NCBI GenBank assembly: GCA_964603455.1
Contig: CAZRVL010000024.1
Span: forward strand, 1-26,944
Reading direction: 5' to 3'
Origin: Flemingiibacterium sp964603455
GTDB lineage: Bacteria; Bacillota; Clostridia; Oscillospirales; CAG-272
Length of the DNA stretch: 26,944 nt
A model generated the notes under the pieces. It made no database searches, had not been told where the DNA came from, and was given only the letters and a program-made list of their open reading frames with translations. Shown here piece by piece: positions 16,436 through 24,074 of this stretch (positions are counted from its first letter, which is position 1; each line of letters starts with the position of its first letter). The position numbers were made by a program, and so were the translations under genes.

Positions 16436-16451
16436 TATTGAAGGGCATATT

Positions 16452-17366
16452 ATGGGATTTTTTGAAAAACTTAAAGCGGGGCTGACGAAGACAAAGGACG
16501 CTATTTTCAAGCAGGTGAACAATCTTTTCAAGAATTTTGTAAAGGTCGATGAGGAATTGCTTGAAGAACTTGAAGAGCTTTTGATAATGGCTGATGTCGG
16601 TGTCAATTCGACAGAGGAGATAATCGAGCAGCTCAGAGAGCGCATAAAGGAAGATAGGATAACAGAGCCGGAAGAGTGCCGAAAAGCTCTGTGCGAGATA
16701 CTTGTGAATATGATCGGAGAGGGCGGAGAGCTTGATCTTTCAACATCTCCGGCAGTCATACTCGTTATTGGCGTAAACGGTGTCGGAAAGACGACATCCA
16801 TAGCCAAGATAGCGCACAGGCTCAAATCTCAGGGAAAGAACGTAATGCTTGCGGCTGCCGACACATTTAGAGCTGCGGCAATAGATCAGCTCCAAATATG
16901 GGCTGACCGTGTGGGAGTCGAGCTTATAAAGCATAACGAAGGCGCAGATCCTGCGGCGGTGGTATTTGATGCCGTGAATGCGGCGAAAAAACGCGGAGCG
17001 GATGTGCTTATCGTTGATACGGCGGGACGACTTCACAATAAGAAGAATCTTATGGATGAGCTTGCAAAGATAAATCGTGTCATAGACCGCGAGATACCCG
17101 GAGCGGCGAGAGAAACGCTGCTCGTTCTCGATGCAACCACAGGACAAAATGCTGTTTCGCAGGCAAAGGAATTTAAAAATGCTGCGAATATAACCGGACT
17201 TATATTGACAAAATTAGATGGAACCGCAAAGGGCGGAATAGTTTTCTCGATAAAGAAGGAGCTTGATATACCGGTCAAGTTTATCGGAGTTGGCGAAAAA
17301 TACGATGATATGCAGGAGTTTATAGCCAAGGATTTTGTAGACGCACTTTTTGAAGTCGAACAATGA
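16452..17366 (+). CDS. ftsY: Signal recognition particle receptor FtsY
   Basis: GTPase receptor that docks SRP-bound ribosomes at the membrane. The 304-residue protein has a short N domain, G1 GVNGVGKTTS (107-116), DTFRAAAIDQLQ (137-148), G3 DTAGR (189-193) and G4 TKLDGTAKGG (253-262). It lacks the long acidic A domain of Escherichia coli, as is usual in Firmicutes; residues 1-30 are basic and amphipathic and may contact lipid. GAAGGG lies 8 bases before the ATG, 16 bases after smc. Its stop overlaps the most upstream possible start of rdgB (ATGA at 17363). Confidence 0.97.
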   Translation: MGFFEKLKAGLTKTKDAIFKQVNNLFKNFVKVDEELLEELEELLIMADVGVNSTEEIIEQLRERIKEDRITEPEECRKALCEILVNMIGEGGELDLSTSPAVILVIGVNGVGKTTSIAKIAHRLKSQGKNVMLAAADTFRAAAIDQLQIWADRVGVELIKHNEGADPAAVVFDAVNAAKKRGADVLIVDTAGRLHNKKNLMDELAKINRVIDREIPGAARETLLVLDATTGQNAVSQAKEFKNAANITGLILTKLDGTAKGGIVFSIKKELDIPVKFIGVGEKYDDMQEFIAKDFVDALFEVEQ

Positions 17367-17383
17367 GTCGGGGAAAAATGATT

Positions 17384-17992
17384 ATGAAAATTGTACTTGC
17401 TTCACGAAATCGAAAAAAAGTCAAGGAACTTGAAACTTTTCTTTCTGAAATCTCGTCTGATATAACTGTACTCTCGCTCGATGATATTGGTTTTCATGAC
17501 GAAATAATTGAGGACGGAAATACATTTGCGGAAAATTCGAGGATAAAAGCGAGTGTTCCCGCAAAGCTCGGATATATCGGAGTGGCGGACGATTCCGGAC
17601 TTGAGGTCGATGCTCTTAACGGAGCACCGGGTGTTTATTCCGCAAGATATGCAGGTGAAAATGCAAACGATGAGCTGAACAATAAGAAGCTTTTGAAAGC
17701 TATTGAAAATGTTCCGGAGACTGAACGTACCGCACGTTTTAAAACCGTAGTTACGTGTATATTCCCGGATGGACGAGAGCTTCAGACTGATGGTGTATGC
17801 GAAGGGCTTATACTTCGCGAAGGACGCGGAGCAGACGGCTTCGGGTATGATCCGCTGTTTTATTATCCCGAATTTGATAAGACCTTTGCTGAACTGACCT
17901 CGGATGAAAAAAATTCGGTCAGCCACAGAGGAAAAGCTATGCGGAAATTCATATCCGAGCTTAAAAGTGAAATTTCCAAAGGATCGATCTAA
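17384..17992 (+). CDS. rdgB: XTP/dITP diphosphatase (RdgB/HAM1 family)
   Basis: House-cleaning pyrophosphatase that removes dITP and XTP from the nucleotide pool. The protein has the N-terminal phosphate-binding block KIVLASRNRKKVKE, DGNTFAENSRIKA, ADDSGLEVDALNGAPGVYSARYAG and, near the end, GFGYDPLFYYPEF and SHRGKAMR. With the ATG at 17384 it has 202 residues and begins MKIVLAS, where the family begins; GGGG lies 10 bases upstream. Starts at 17378 and 17363 are in frame, and the last overlaps the ftsY stop, which would favour coupling. It begins the rdgB-yhbY-nadD-yqeK run. Confidence 0.94.
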   Translation: MKIVLASRNRKKVKELETFLSEISSDITVLSLDDIGFHDEIIEDGNTFAENSRIKASVPAKLGYIGVADDSGLEVDALNGAPGVYSARYAGENANDELNNKKLLKAIENVPETERTARFKTVVTCIFPDGRELQTDGVCEGLILREGRGADGFGYDPLFYYPEFDKTFAELTSDEKNSVSHRGKAMRKFISELKSEISKGSI

Positions 17993-18010
17993 TTTTTGAA
18001 AGGAAAATCA

Positions 18011-18481
18011 ATGCTGACAAGTAAACAACGTGCCGGGCTTCGTGCCATAGCCGCTCGATTTGAACCGATCTTTCAGGTCGGAAAGGGTGGAATAAACGAC
18101 AATATGCTGAAGCAGATAAATGAGGCTCTTGAGACAAGAGAGCTTATAAAGCTGCGAGTGCTTGAAAATTCAGAATACAATGCAAAGGAAGCAGCTGCCG
18201 AAATATCTGAAAATATATCGGCTGATGTGGTTCAGGTAATAGGAACAAAATTTGTTCTGTACAAGGAATCGGCATCCTGCAAGCGTATAGACCTTTCTGC
18301 GGTCGAGCGCGGAACTTTTGATTCGAGCATTCTCGATAAACCGGCTAAAGCTCCGAAGACCTCGGATAAGCCGAAGACTCCCGCAAAACGCAAAAAAACA
18401 GGGGTGAAGCCAGGTTATAAGGCTACGGCAAAGCTTGAACAGAAGAATGCGTTTCCGATGAAGCGTTCATTTTCAAAATGA
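18011..18481 (+). CDS. yhbY: YhbY family RNA-binding protein
   Basis: A CRS1/YhbY-domain protein that associates with pre-50S ribosomal particles. The domain covers residues 1-92 and includes LTSKQRAGLRAIAARFEPIF and the glycine-rich QVGKGGINDNMLKQI loop, then IGTKFVLYKES. The protein is 156 residues, longer than the roughly 95-residue single-domain form, because of a tail of about 55 residues rich in Lys, Pro and Ala with no visible fold, probably a disordered RNA-binding extension. AAAGGA stands 6 bases before the ATG; a TTG at 17996 is in frame but would place the start on the RBS. Its stop overlaps the nadD ATG (ATGA). Confidence 0.92.
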   Translation: MLTSKQRAGLRAIAARFEPIFQVGKGGINDNMLKQINEALETRELIKLRVLENSEYNAKEAAAEISENISADVVQVIGTKFVLYKESASCKRIDLSAVERGTFDSSILDKPAKAPKTSDKPKTPAKRKKTGVKPGYKATAKLEQKNAFPMKRSFSK

Positions 18482-19083
18482 AGCTCGGTATATACGGGGG
18501 AACATTCTCGCCTATTCATATGGGGCATATTCTTGCGGCAGAGAGTTTTCTTAAGGAATTTGAACTTGACAGGCTGATGGTCATTCCGACCGCATTGCCG
18601 CCGCATAAGGCTGAGGTCGATGGTGCCTCAGCAGCAGAACGGCTTAGAATGACAGAATTGGCTTTCGCCGGTCAGGAAAAGGTAGAGGTTTCGAATTTTG
18701 AGATACTGCGCGGCGGAAAGAGCTATTCGGTAAATACTCTTGAACATTTTAAGAGCGGTAACGAGCTATATATGCTTGTTGGTACGGATATGTTTTTAAC
18801 GCTCGATGAGTGGTTTCGTCCCGATGAGATATTCAGACTTGCCGATATTGTCTTGAAACGTCGTGAAAATGACAGTACGCTGGATGAGCTTATTTTGCAA
18901 AAGTCAAAAGAATATGCAGACCGATTCAAGGCGAGAATACATTTTATAAATTCTCCCGCGTTTGAGATCTCTTCCACAAAGCTTCGTGAGATGATCAGAG
19001 AAAACAGATCGCTTGACGGACTCGTTCCCAAGAAAGCGGAAGAATATATATATGCAAATAAACTATATAAAGGTGGGATTTGA
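18478..19083 (+). CDS. nadD: Nicotinate-nucleotide adenylyltransferase
   Basis: NadD makes nicotinate adenine dinucleotide from nicotinate mononucleotide and ATP, a shared step of NAD synthesis. The 201-residue protein has the nucleotidyltransferase motif GGTFSPIHMGH (7-17), the substrate-binding region PTALPPHK, LVGTDMFLTLDEW and the C-terminal ISSTKLREMI. The start overlaps the yhbY stop and the stop overlaps the yqeK start (TGATG), so this stretch is translationally coupled. Confidence 0.95.
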   Translation: MKLGIYGGTFSPIHMGHILAAESFLKEFELDRLMVIPTALPPHKAEVDGASAAERLRMTELAFAGQEKVEVSNFEILRGGKSYSVNTLEHFKSGNELYMLVGTDMFLTLDEWFRPDEIFRLADIVLKRRENDSTLDELILQKSKEYADRFKARIHFINSPAFEISSTKLREMIRENRSLDGLVPKKAEEYIYANKLYKGGI

Positions 19084-19727
19084 TGATAACAGAGATACAG
19101 GAAAATTCACTTTCAGATCTTCGCGAAAGAATAAAGGAGCATATAAGCGGAAAGCGGCTTTTGCATACCTATGGAGTAGAGCGGGAGATAACAAGACTTG
19201 CGCGGATATATGATCCTGATGAGGAATATGAGCTGCGCGCTGCCGCTTTGCTGCACGATATTACAAAGCCGCTTTCGCTTGAAGAACAGCTTAAGCTATG
19301 CGATAGCTATGGTATAATGTATTCATCGGGAGATAGGCTGATGCCGAAGACCTTCCATGCTCAGACGGCTTGTGAGCTTATAAGACGCAAATTCCCGGAA
19401 TTTTTCACCGAGACTGTCTACAATTCTATACTTTATCATACTACCGGTCAGGCAGATATGTCTATCGGCGAAAAGCTGCTTTATCTTGCAGATTATATTG
19501 AGGACACGCGCACATTCGAGGATTGTGTCGTTCTGAGAAAATATTTTTACGATCGGATCGATTCGGCGCAGGATGAAAATGCACGTCTCGGTCTGCTTCG
19601 CGACACTCTTATCATATCATTTGGCATGACTATCAAGGGACTCATTGAGGACGGTGTCCCGATTCACAGAGACACCGTTGAAGCTCGAAATTTTTTGATA
19701 GAGGAAAGAGAATTTGAAAAACAATAA
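19083..19727 (+). CDS. yqeK: YqeK family HD-domain hydrolase (symmetrical Ap4A hydrolase)
   Basis: YqeK proteins cleave diadenosine tetraphosphate to two ADP with a metal centre. The 214-residue protein has the HD ligand set: LLHTYGVE (about residue 27), ALLHDITKP (58-66), FHAQTA, LYHTTGQADMS and LADYIE. AGGTGGG precedes the ATG at 19083, which overlaps the nadD stop. The pairing nadD-yqeK is widely conserved in Firmicutes. Its 3' end overlaps the LCP start by 14 bases. Confidence 0.93.
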   Translation: MITEIQENSLSDLRERIKEHISGKRLLHTYGVEREITRLARIYDPDEEYELRAAALLHDITKPLSLEEQLKLCDSYGIMYSSGDRLMPKTFHAQTACELIRRKFPEFFTETVYNSILYHTTGQADMSIGEKLLYLADYIEDTRTFEDCVVLRKYFYDRIDSAQDENARLGLLRDTLIISFGMTIKGLIEDGVPIHRDTVEARNFLIEEREFEKQ

Positions 19728-20964
19728 TACATTGCAGAAACGCCGCCCGGAAAAGCGGCGTAAGATACCGATAGTCAAAATAGTTCTTGCCGTTGTGATA
19801 ATCCTGATACTTGCGATAATATGCGGAGCGGCATCCTTTTTGAAATTTTATAAGCCATCGCTTGATACGGATACACCGTTTGATATACAGACCGATCCGC
19901 CGATTACAGTAGACAGCACAGCTCCGGATACAAATACGACAGATGAGATTACTACCGAGCCATCCGAACAGACAGGAAGCTTCAAACGCGATACCGAAAG
20001 TGTTAATTTTCTTGTCGTCGGGCGTGATGCCGAATCCTGGAATACCGATGTTATAATGATCGTCAATTTCAATATGAAGCAGGGAAGCCTTTCGGTAGTT
20101 CAGCTTCCGCGTGACACATATATAGAAATAGATAATGTTCGCGGAAGGATAAATACGGCGATGAAGACTATGCGTGCGGTGGCATATGCGAACGACAAAT
20201 CGCTGTCGCAGGACGAGCTTTTGAAGGCAGGTATGCAGGGACTTTGCGAACTGCTCGAAAAGAGTCTTTGCATACAGATAGACGGATATGCGCATGTGAA
20301 TCTCGAAGGCTTCAGGGGAATAATCGATGCTATCGGCGGTGTTCCGATGGATGTTCCTTATGATATGGATTATGAAGACCCTGAGCAGGATCTTTACATC
20401 CACCTAAAGGCGGGAAATCAACTGCTTGACGGCAAAAAAGCCGAAATGTTCGTTCGCTTCAGAAGCGGATATGTTCAGGCAGACATCGGACGAATGGATG
20501 CACAGAAGCTGTTCTTGACAGCCTTGTTCAAACAGTTGAAATCAAGCGTCACGGTATCGACTGTCCCGAAGCTCGCAGAGCAGGTGCTTAAATATGTCAC
20601 TACAGATGTTCCGCTGGCTGATATAATAATATATGCCAAGGAGCTGCTCGGAGTTGATATGGAAAATATATCAATGATGACACTTCACGGAGCTGCACTG
20701 CAAACCGAGAGCGGTGCATGGTACTATTGCATGAATCGTGCGGCGGCATTAGATATGATGAACACTTATTTCAACGTATACAGTGACCCGATAACCGATG
20801 CTATGTTCGATAAAACACAGGCATTTACCGATGAAAGCTCTGCTACATTCTGCCGTGTATATCTTGCAGCTCCCGATGATATTGCAGTCGAGGTAAAGCC
20901 TGACATCAAGACTGGTGATGAGCTTGATGACGGTGATATTGACATTGCTTTGTATAATAAATGA
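19714..20964 (+). CDS. LytR-CpsA-Psr (LCP) family cell-wall polymer ligase
   Basis: LCP enzymes transfer undecaprenyl-linked glycopolymers to peptidoglycan at the outer membrane face. The 416-residue protein starts with a basic stretch (residues 8-18), one transmembrane helix (20-42), and a Thr/Asp/Pro-rich linker (50-90). The LCP domain follows: VNFLVVGRDAESWNTDVIMI (97-116), LPRDTYIEI (131-139), RINTAM (145-150), IDAIGGVPMDV and the polyprenyl-phosphate-binding Arg-rich FVRFR...DIGRMDAQ. The start is TTG at 19714, with GAGGAAAG 5 bases upstream, inside yqeK. Genes of this family commonly sit between yqeK and rsfS in Clostridia. Whether it attaches teichoic acid or capsule cannot be told. 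Confidence 0.9.
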   Translation: MKNNNTLQKRRPEKRRKIPIVKIVLAVVIILILAIICGAASFLKFYKPSLDTDTPFDIQTDPPITVDSTAPDTNTTDEITTEPSEQTGSFKRDTESVNFLVVGRDAESWNTDVIMIVNFNMKQGSLSVVQLPRDTYIEIDNVRGRINTAMKTMRAVAYANDKSLSQDELLKAGMQGLCELLEKSLCIQIDGYAHVNLEGFRGIIDAIGGVPMDVPYDMDYEDPEQDLYIHLKAGNQLLDGKKAEMFVRFRSGYVQADIGRMDAQKLFLTALFKQLKSSVTVSTVPKLAEQVLKYVTTDVPLADIIIYAKELLGVDMENISMMTLHGAALQTESGAWYYCMNRAAALDMMNTYFNVYSDPITDAMFDKTQAFTDESSATFCRVYLAAPDDIAVEVKPDIKTGDELDDGDIDIALYNK

Positions 20965-20977
20965 AAGGATCAGACAA

Positions 20978-21376
20978 ATGGACAATCTGAATAATGAGAT
21001 AGTATCTCTTGAAAATGCTGAGCCGATAGAGCTTGCAAAAGAGCTTGTCAAGGTGCTTGACCAGAAAAAAGCTCGTGATATTAAGTTGCTTCGCGTTGCG
21101 GATCAGACGATAATCGCAGATTATTTCATAATCTGTGCCGGAACCTCGAATACAAATATCAAGGCACTTGCCGGCGAGGCTGAATATAAGATGTCAGAGC
21201 GCGGCGTAATGCCTCTCAGAATGGACGGCTACAGTGAGGGTCAATGGATAGTTATAGATTTCGGATCTGTATTAGTTCACATAATGAATCGCGAAAATCG
21301 TGAATTCTTCAAGCTCGAAAAGCTGTGGAGCGAAGCTGAAAGCGTGGATATAAGCGATCTGCTTTTGCCGCAGTGA
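20978..21376 (+). CDS. rsfS: Ribosome silencing factor RsfS
   Basis: RsfS binds L14 on the 50S subunit and blocks subunit joining in starved cells. The 132-residue protein carries the family blocks DIKLLRVADQTIIADYFIICAG, GYSEGQWIVIDFGSVLVHIM and REFFKLEKLWSEAE. The ATG at 20978 has AAAGGA 8 bases upstream, just after the LCP stop; longer in-frame starts lie inside the LCP gene and are not supported. It closes the run from plsX. Confidence 0.95.
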   Translation: MDNLNNEIVSLENAEPIELAKELVKVLDQKKARDIKLLRVADQTIIADYFIICAGTSNTNIKALAGEAEYKMSERGVMPLRMDGYSEGQWIVIDFGSVLVHIMNRENREFFKLEKLWSEAESVDISDLLLPQ

Positions 21377-21498
21377 TCTTAAAAATTACTGCCGGTAATA
21401 TGGATGCAGGCATATATTAAAATAGATCTTTTGCAGCTTTTTATAAGGCAAACCAAGCTCAAAATGAGCAGAAAGGAAACTTTCGCAAAGCGAAAGTC
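21377..21498 (+). other. leuS leader, structured, without T-box motif
   Basis: The 134 bases before the leuS ATG hold several possible structures: ATTAC-TGCCG-GTAAT (21385-21399), TTTGC/GCAAA arms (21430-21434 and 21448-21452), GCTCA-AAA-TGAGC (21457-21469) just before the SD, and the hairpin after the SD. I see neither the conserved T-box sequence (AGGGTGG core) nor a clear terminator. No good promoter is visible, so leuS may be read from upstream. Confidence 0.45.
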
Positions 21499-21513
21499 AT
21501 GGTCATATTTATG
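21470..21513 (+). promoter_or_regulatory. SD-hairpin-start element of leuS
   Basis: AGAAAGGA (21470-21477) is a strong Shine-Dalgarno site, 33 bases from the ATG at 21511. Between them is a perfect 8-bp hairpin, ACTTTCGC (21479-21486) with GCGAAAGT (21490-21497) and loop AAA, then CATGGTCATATTT, a variant of the TTGGTCATAAA spacer. Deleting the hairpin leaves 14 bases. There is no start codon close to the SD, so here a looped-out spacer is the simplest reading; an in-frame ATG at 21499 is the alternative. Confidence 0.65.
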
Positions 21514-23928
21514 AAATACGATTTTAGATCCGCTGAAAAAAAGTGGCAGGACAAATGGGAAGAAAGCGGAGTATTCAAAGCAAGTGAAGACCATTCGAAG
21601 CCGAAATTCTATGGTCTCGTTGAGTTCCCTTATCCATCCGGTGCAGGAATGCACGTTGGACATATAAAGGCATATTCCGGACTTGAAGTCGTTTCGAGAA
21701 AACGTAGAATGCAGGGATATAATGTGCTTTTCCCGATAGGCTTTGACGCATACGGTCTTCCTACCGAAAACTATGCGATAAAGACCGGTATACATCCGAG
21801 AAAAGTCACCGATATGAATATCGCGAAATTCACATCTCAGCTTAAGCGTGTCGGATTCTCGTTCGATTGGTCGAGAGTTGTCGATACTACCGAGGAAAGC
21901 TATTATAAGTGGACGCAGTGGATATTCCGCAAGATGTTTGACAACGGACTCGTTTTCCGTGCAAAGACTTTGGTAAACTACTGCCCATCCTGCAAGGTCG
22001 TTCTTTCGAATGAGGATTCTCAGGGCGGAAAGTGTGACATCTGTCACAGCGATATTATCCAGAAGTCGAAGGACGTATGGTATCTCCGCATAACCAAATA
22101 TGCAGACAAGCTGCTTTCGGGACTCGATAAGGTTGATTATCTGCCGAATGTAAAGCTTCAGCAGGAGAACTGGATAGGACGTTCGGAGGGTGCATTTGCT
22201 AACTTCAAGCTCGTTGATTCGGAGGGCAAGGATATAGGCGATAAACTTCGCATATACACCACTCGTCCCGATACAATGTTCGGTGTCACTTTCATGGTAA
22301 TAGCTCCCGAGCATCCTGTTATCGAAAAATACAGCAGCTCGATCTCAAATATCGATGCACTTGAAGCATATAAGAACGAATGCGCAAAGAAGACCGAATT
22401 TGAGCGTACTCAGCTCGTCAAGGACAAAACAGGTGTCCGCATTGAAGGTATAAAGGCGGTAAACCCTGCAAACGGTAAGGAAATACCGATCTACATTTCG
22501 GATTATGTAATGATGGGCTACGGAACAGGTGCAATAATGGCTGTTCCGGCGCATGATGAGCGTGACTATGATTTTGCAAAGAAGTTTGGAATAGACATTA
22601 TCGAAGTCATCAAGGGCGGAGATATTTCCAAAGAGGCATACACCGGAGACGGTGAGATGGTCAATTCCGAATTTCTCAACGGAATCGCTACCAAGAAGGA
22701 AGCTATCTCGAAGATGCTCGAATTCCTTTCTGAGAAGGGTATTGGAGAAAAGGGCGTTCAGTACAAGATGAAGGACTGGGCATTCAACCGTCAGCGTTAT
22801 TGGGGCGAGCCGATACCGATAGTTCACTGTGAGCATTGCGGAATGGTAGGAGTTCCTTATGAGGAGCTTCCGCTTAAACTTCCGAATGTCGAAAATTTTG
22901 AACCCGGTGAAGGCGGCGAATCTCCGCTTGCGAAGATCGATTCCTTCGTAAACTGCACTTGTCCGAAATGTGGCCGTCCGGCAAAGCGCGAGACAGATAC
23001 AATGCCGCAGTGGGCAGGTTCTTCGTGGTACTTCCTTAGATACTGCGATCCGCACAACGATAAGGAATTTGCTTCAAAGGAAGCACTTAACTATTGGATG
23101 CCGGTAGACTGGTATAACGGCGGTATGGAGCATGTCACAAGACACCTCATATACTCGCGCTTCTGGCACAGATTCCTCTATGATATAGGCGAAGTTCCCT
23201 GTGATGAGCCGTATGCAAAGCGTACAGCTCAGGGCCTCATACTCGGTCCGGACGGAGATAAGATGTCGAAGTCAAAGGGAAATGTAGTTGACCCGAACGA
23301 TGTCGTTGACGAATACGGAGCGGATGTGCTTCGTGTATATACGCTCTTTATGGGTGATTATGCCTCCGCAGCACCGTGGAGCGAAAGCAGTGTAAGAGGC
23401 TGCAAGCGTTTCCTTGAGAGAGTTGCCGGACTTTATGATATGACCAATGGCGAAGGTGTAACTCCGAAACTCGAATCCGCTTTCCACAAGACTATAAAGA
23501 AGGTCTCGCAGGATATTGAGGATATGAAGTTTAATACCGCTATTGCTGCTATGATGACTCTCATAAACGATATATACGACTGCGGAACGCTCACTAAAGA
23601 TGAACTCGGAATATTTGTTCGTTTGCTCTGCCCGTTTGCACCGCATATCTCAGAAGAAATATGGAATCTGCTCGGAAACAGCGAGCTCTGCGCACTTGCA
23701 AAGTGGCCGGAATATGATGAAGCTAAGACAGTCGATTCGACAGTCGAGATCGCTGTTCAGGTCTGTGGAAAGCTGAAGTTCACGAAGGAGATTCCGATGA
23801 ATACCTCTAAAGAGGACGCTATCGCGCTGGTCAAGGCTGACGAGCGGATCACTCCGTTCATTGATGGCAAGACCATCGTCAAGGAGATCTCCGTGCCGAA
23901 CAAGATTGTCAACATCGTGGTGAAGTAA
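21511..23928 (+). CDS. leuS: Leucyl-tRNA synthetase
   Basis: Class I synthetase that charges tRNA-Leu. The 805-residue protein shows the HIGH-type motif PYPSGAGMHVGHI near residue 40, a zinc-type knuckle CPSCKVVLSNED...CDIC, the editing domain with TTRPDTMFGVTFMV and MAVPAHDERDYDFA, a second cysteine cluster (CEHCG, CPKCG), MPQWAGSSWYFLRYCD, the KMSKS loop GDKMSKSKGN, and the anticodon-binding and C-terminal domains. The ATG at 21511 (MKYDFRSAEKKWQDKWEE) fits the family; the ATG at 21499 adds MVIF. The last 150 bases avoid ATA for isoleucine, unlike the rest of the gene. Confidence 0.97.
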   Translation: MKYDFRSAEKKWQDKWEESGVFKASEDHSKPKFYGLVEFPYPSGAGMHVGHIKAYSGLEVVSRKRRMQGYNVLFPIGFDAYGLPTENYAIKTGIHPRKVTDMNIAKFTSQLKRVGFSFDWSRVVDTTEESYYKWTQWIFRKMFDNGLVFRAKTLVNYCPSCKVVLSNEDSQGGKCDICHSDIIQKSKDVWYLRITKYADKLLSGLDKVDYLPNVKLQQENWIGRSEGAFANFKLVDSEGKDIGDKLRIYTTRPDTMFGVTFMVIAPEHPVIEKYSSSISNIDALEAYKNECAKKTEFERTQLVKDKTGVRIEGIKAVNPANGKEIPIYISDYVMMGYGTGAIMAVPAHDERDYDFAKKFGIDIIEVIKGGDISKEAYTGDGEMVNSEFLNGIATKKEAISKMLEFLSEKGIGEKGVQYKMKDWAFNRQRYWGEPIPIVHCEHCGMVGVPYEELPLKLPNVENFEPGEGGESPLAKIDSFVNCTCPKCGRPAKRETDTMPQWAGSSWYFLRYCDPHNDKEFASKEALNYWMPVDWYNGGMEHVTRHLIYSRFWHRFLYDIGEVPCDEPYAKRTAQGLILGPDGDKMSKSKGNVVDPNDVVDEYGADVLRVYTLFMGDYASAAPWSESSVRGCKRFLERVAGLYDMTNGEGVTPKLESAFHKTIKKVSQDIEDMKFNTAIAAMMTLINDIYDCGTLTKDELGIFVRLLCPFAPHISEEIWNLLGNSELCALAKWPEYDEAKTVDSTVEIAVQVCGKLKFTKEIPMNTSKEDAIALVKADERITPFIDGKTIVKEISVPNKIVNIVVK

Positions 23929-23935
23929 ATATTAT

Positions 23936-23962
23936 GCCCGCTGTTCAGATACGGGGGCTTTT
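23936..23962 (+). terminator. Possible terminator of leuS
   Basis: CCCG (23937-23940) pairs with CGGG (23952-23955) across an 11-base loop; an outer G-C pair (23936, 23958) is possible with two bulged G. TTTT (23959-23962) follows. The stem is short, so this is tentative. Confidence 0.4.
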
Positions 23963-23993
23963 CACGTTCATATATAAGTTACAACTAAAAGTA

Positions 23994-24022
23994 TTGACAA
24001 ATGTGGTAATATATGCTATGAT
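23994..24022 (+). promoter_or_regulatory. Sigma-A promoter of the secreted protein gene
   Basis: A perfect TTGACA (23994-23999), 17 bases and TATGAT (24017-24022) preceded by TGC form a strong extended -10 promoter. The leader of about 45 bases carries GGAGG before the ATG. Confidence 0.85.
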
Positions 24023-24074
24023 AAATATGCATAAACTGGCAAGTGCAAAACACAAAAAATTGGAGGTCTATTCT

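Noticed and set aside
20915..20977. Upstream extension of rsfS
   Set aside because: The extra residues overlap the LCP gene in another frame; AAAGGA sits correctly before the ATG at 20978, where homology begins.
21377..21510. T-box or riboswitch before leuS
   Set aside because: No T-box core, no specifier-loop layout and no terminator were found; no other riboswitch consensus was recognised.
21379..22314. Long minus-strand open frame opposite leuS (311 codons)
   Set aside because: It is antisense to the strongly conserved leuS N-terminal and editing regions, has no recognisable domain, and arises from the biased codon use of leuS.
23934..24074. Upstream extension of the secreted protein
   Set aside because: It would place the strong promoter inside the coding region and push the signal peptide away from the N-terminus.
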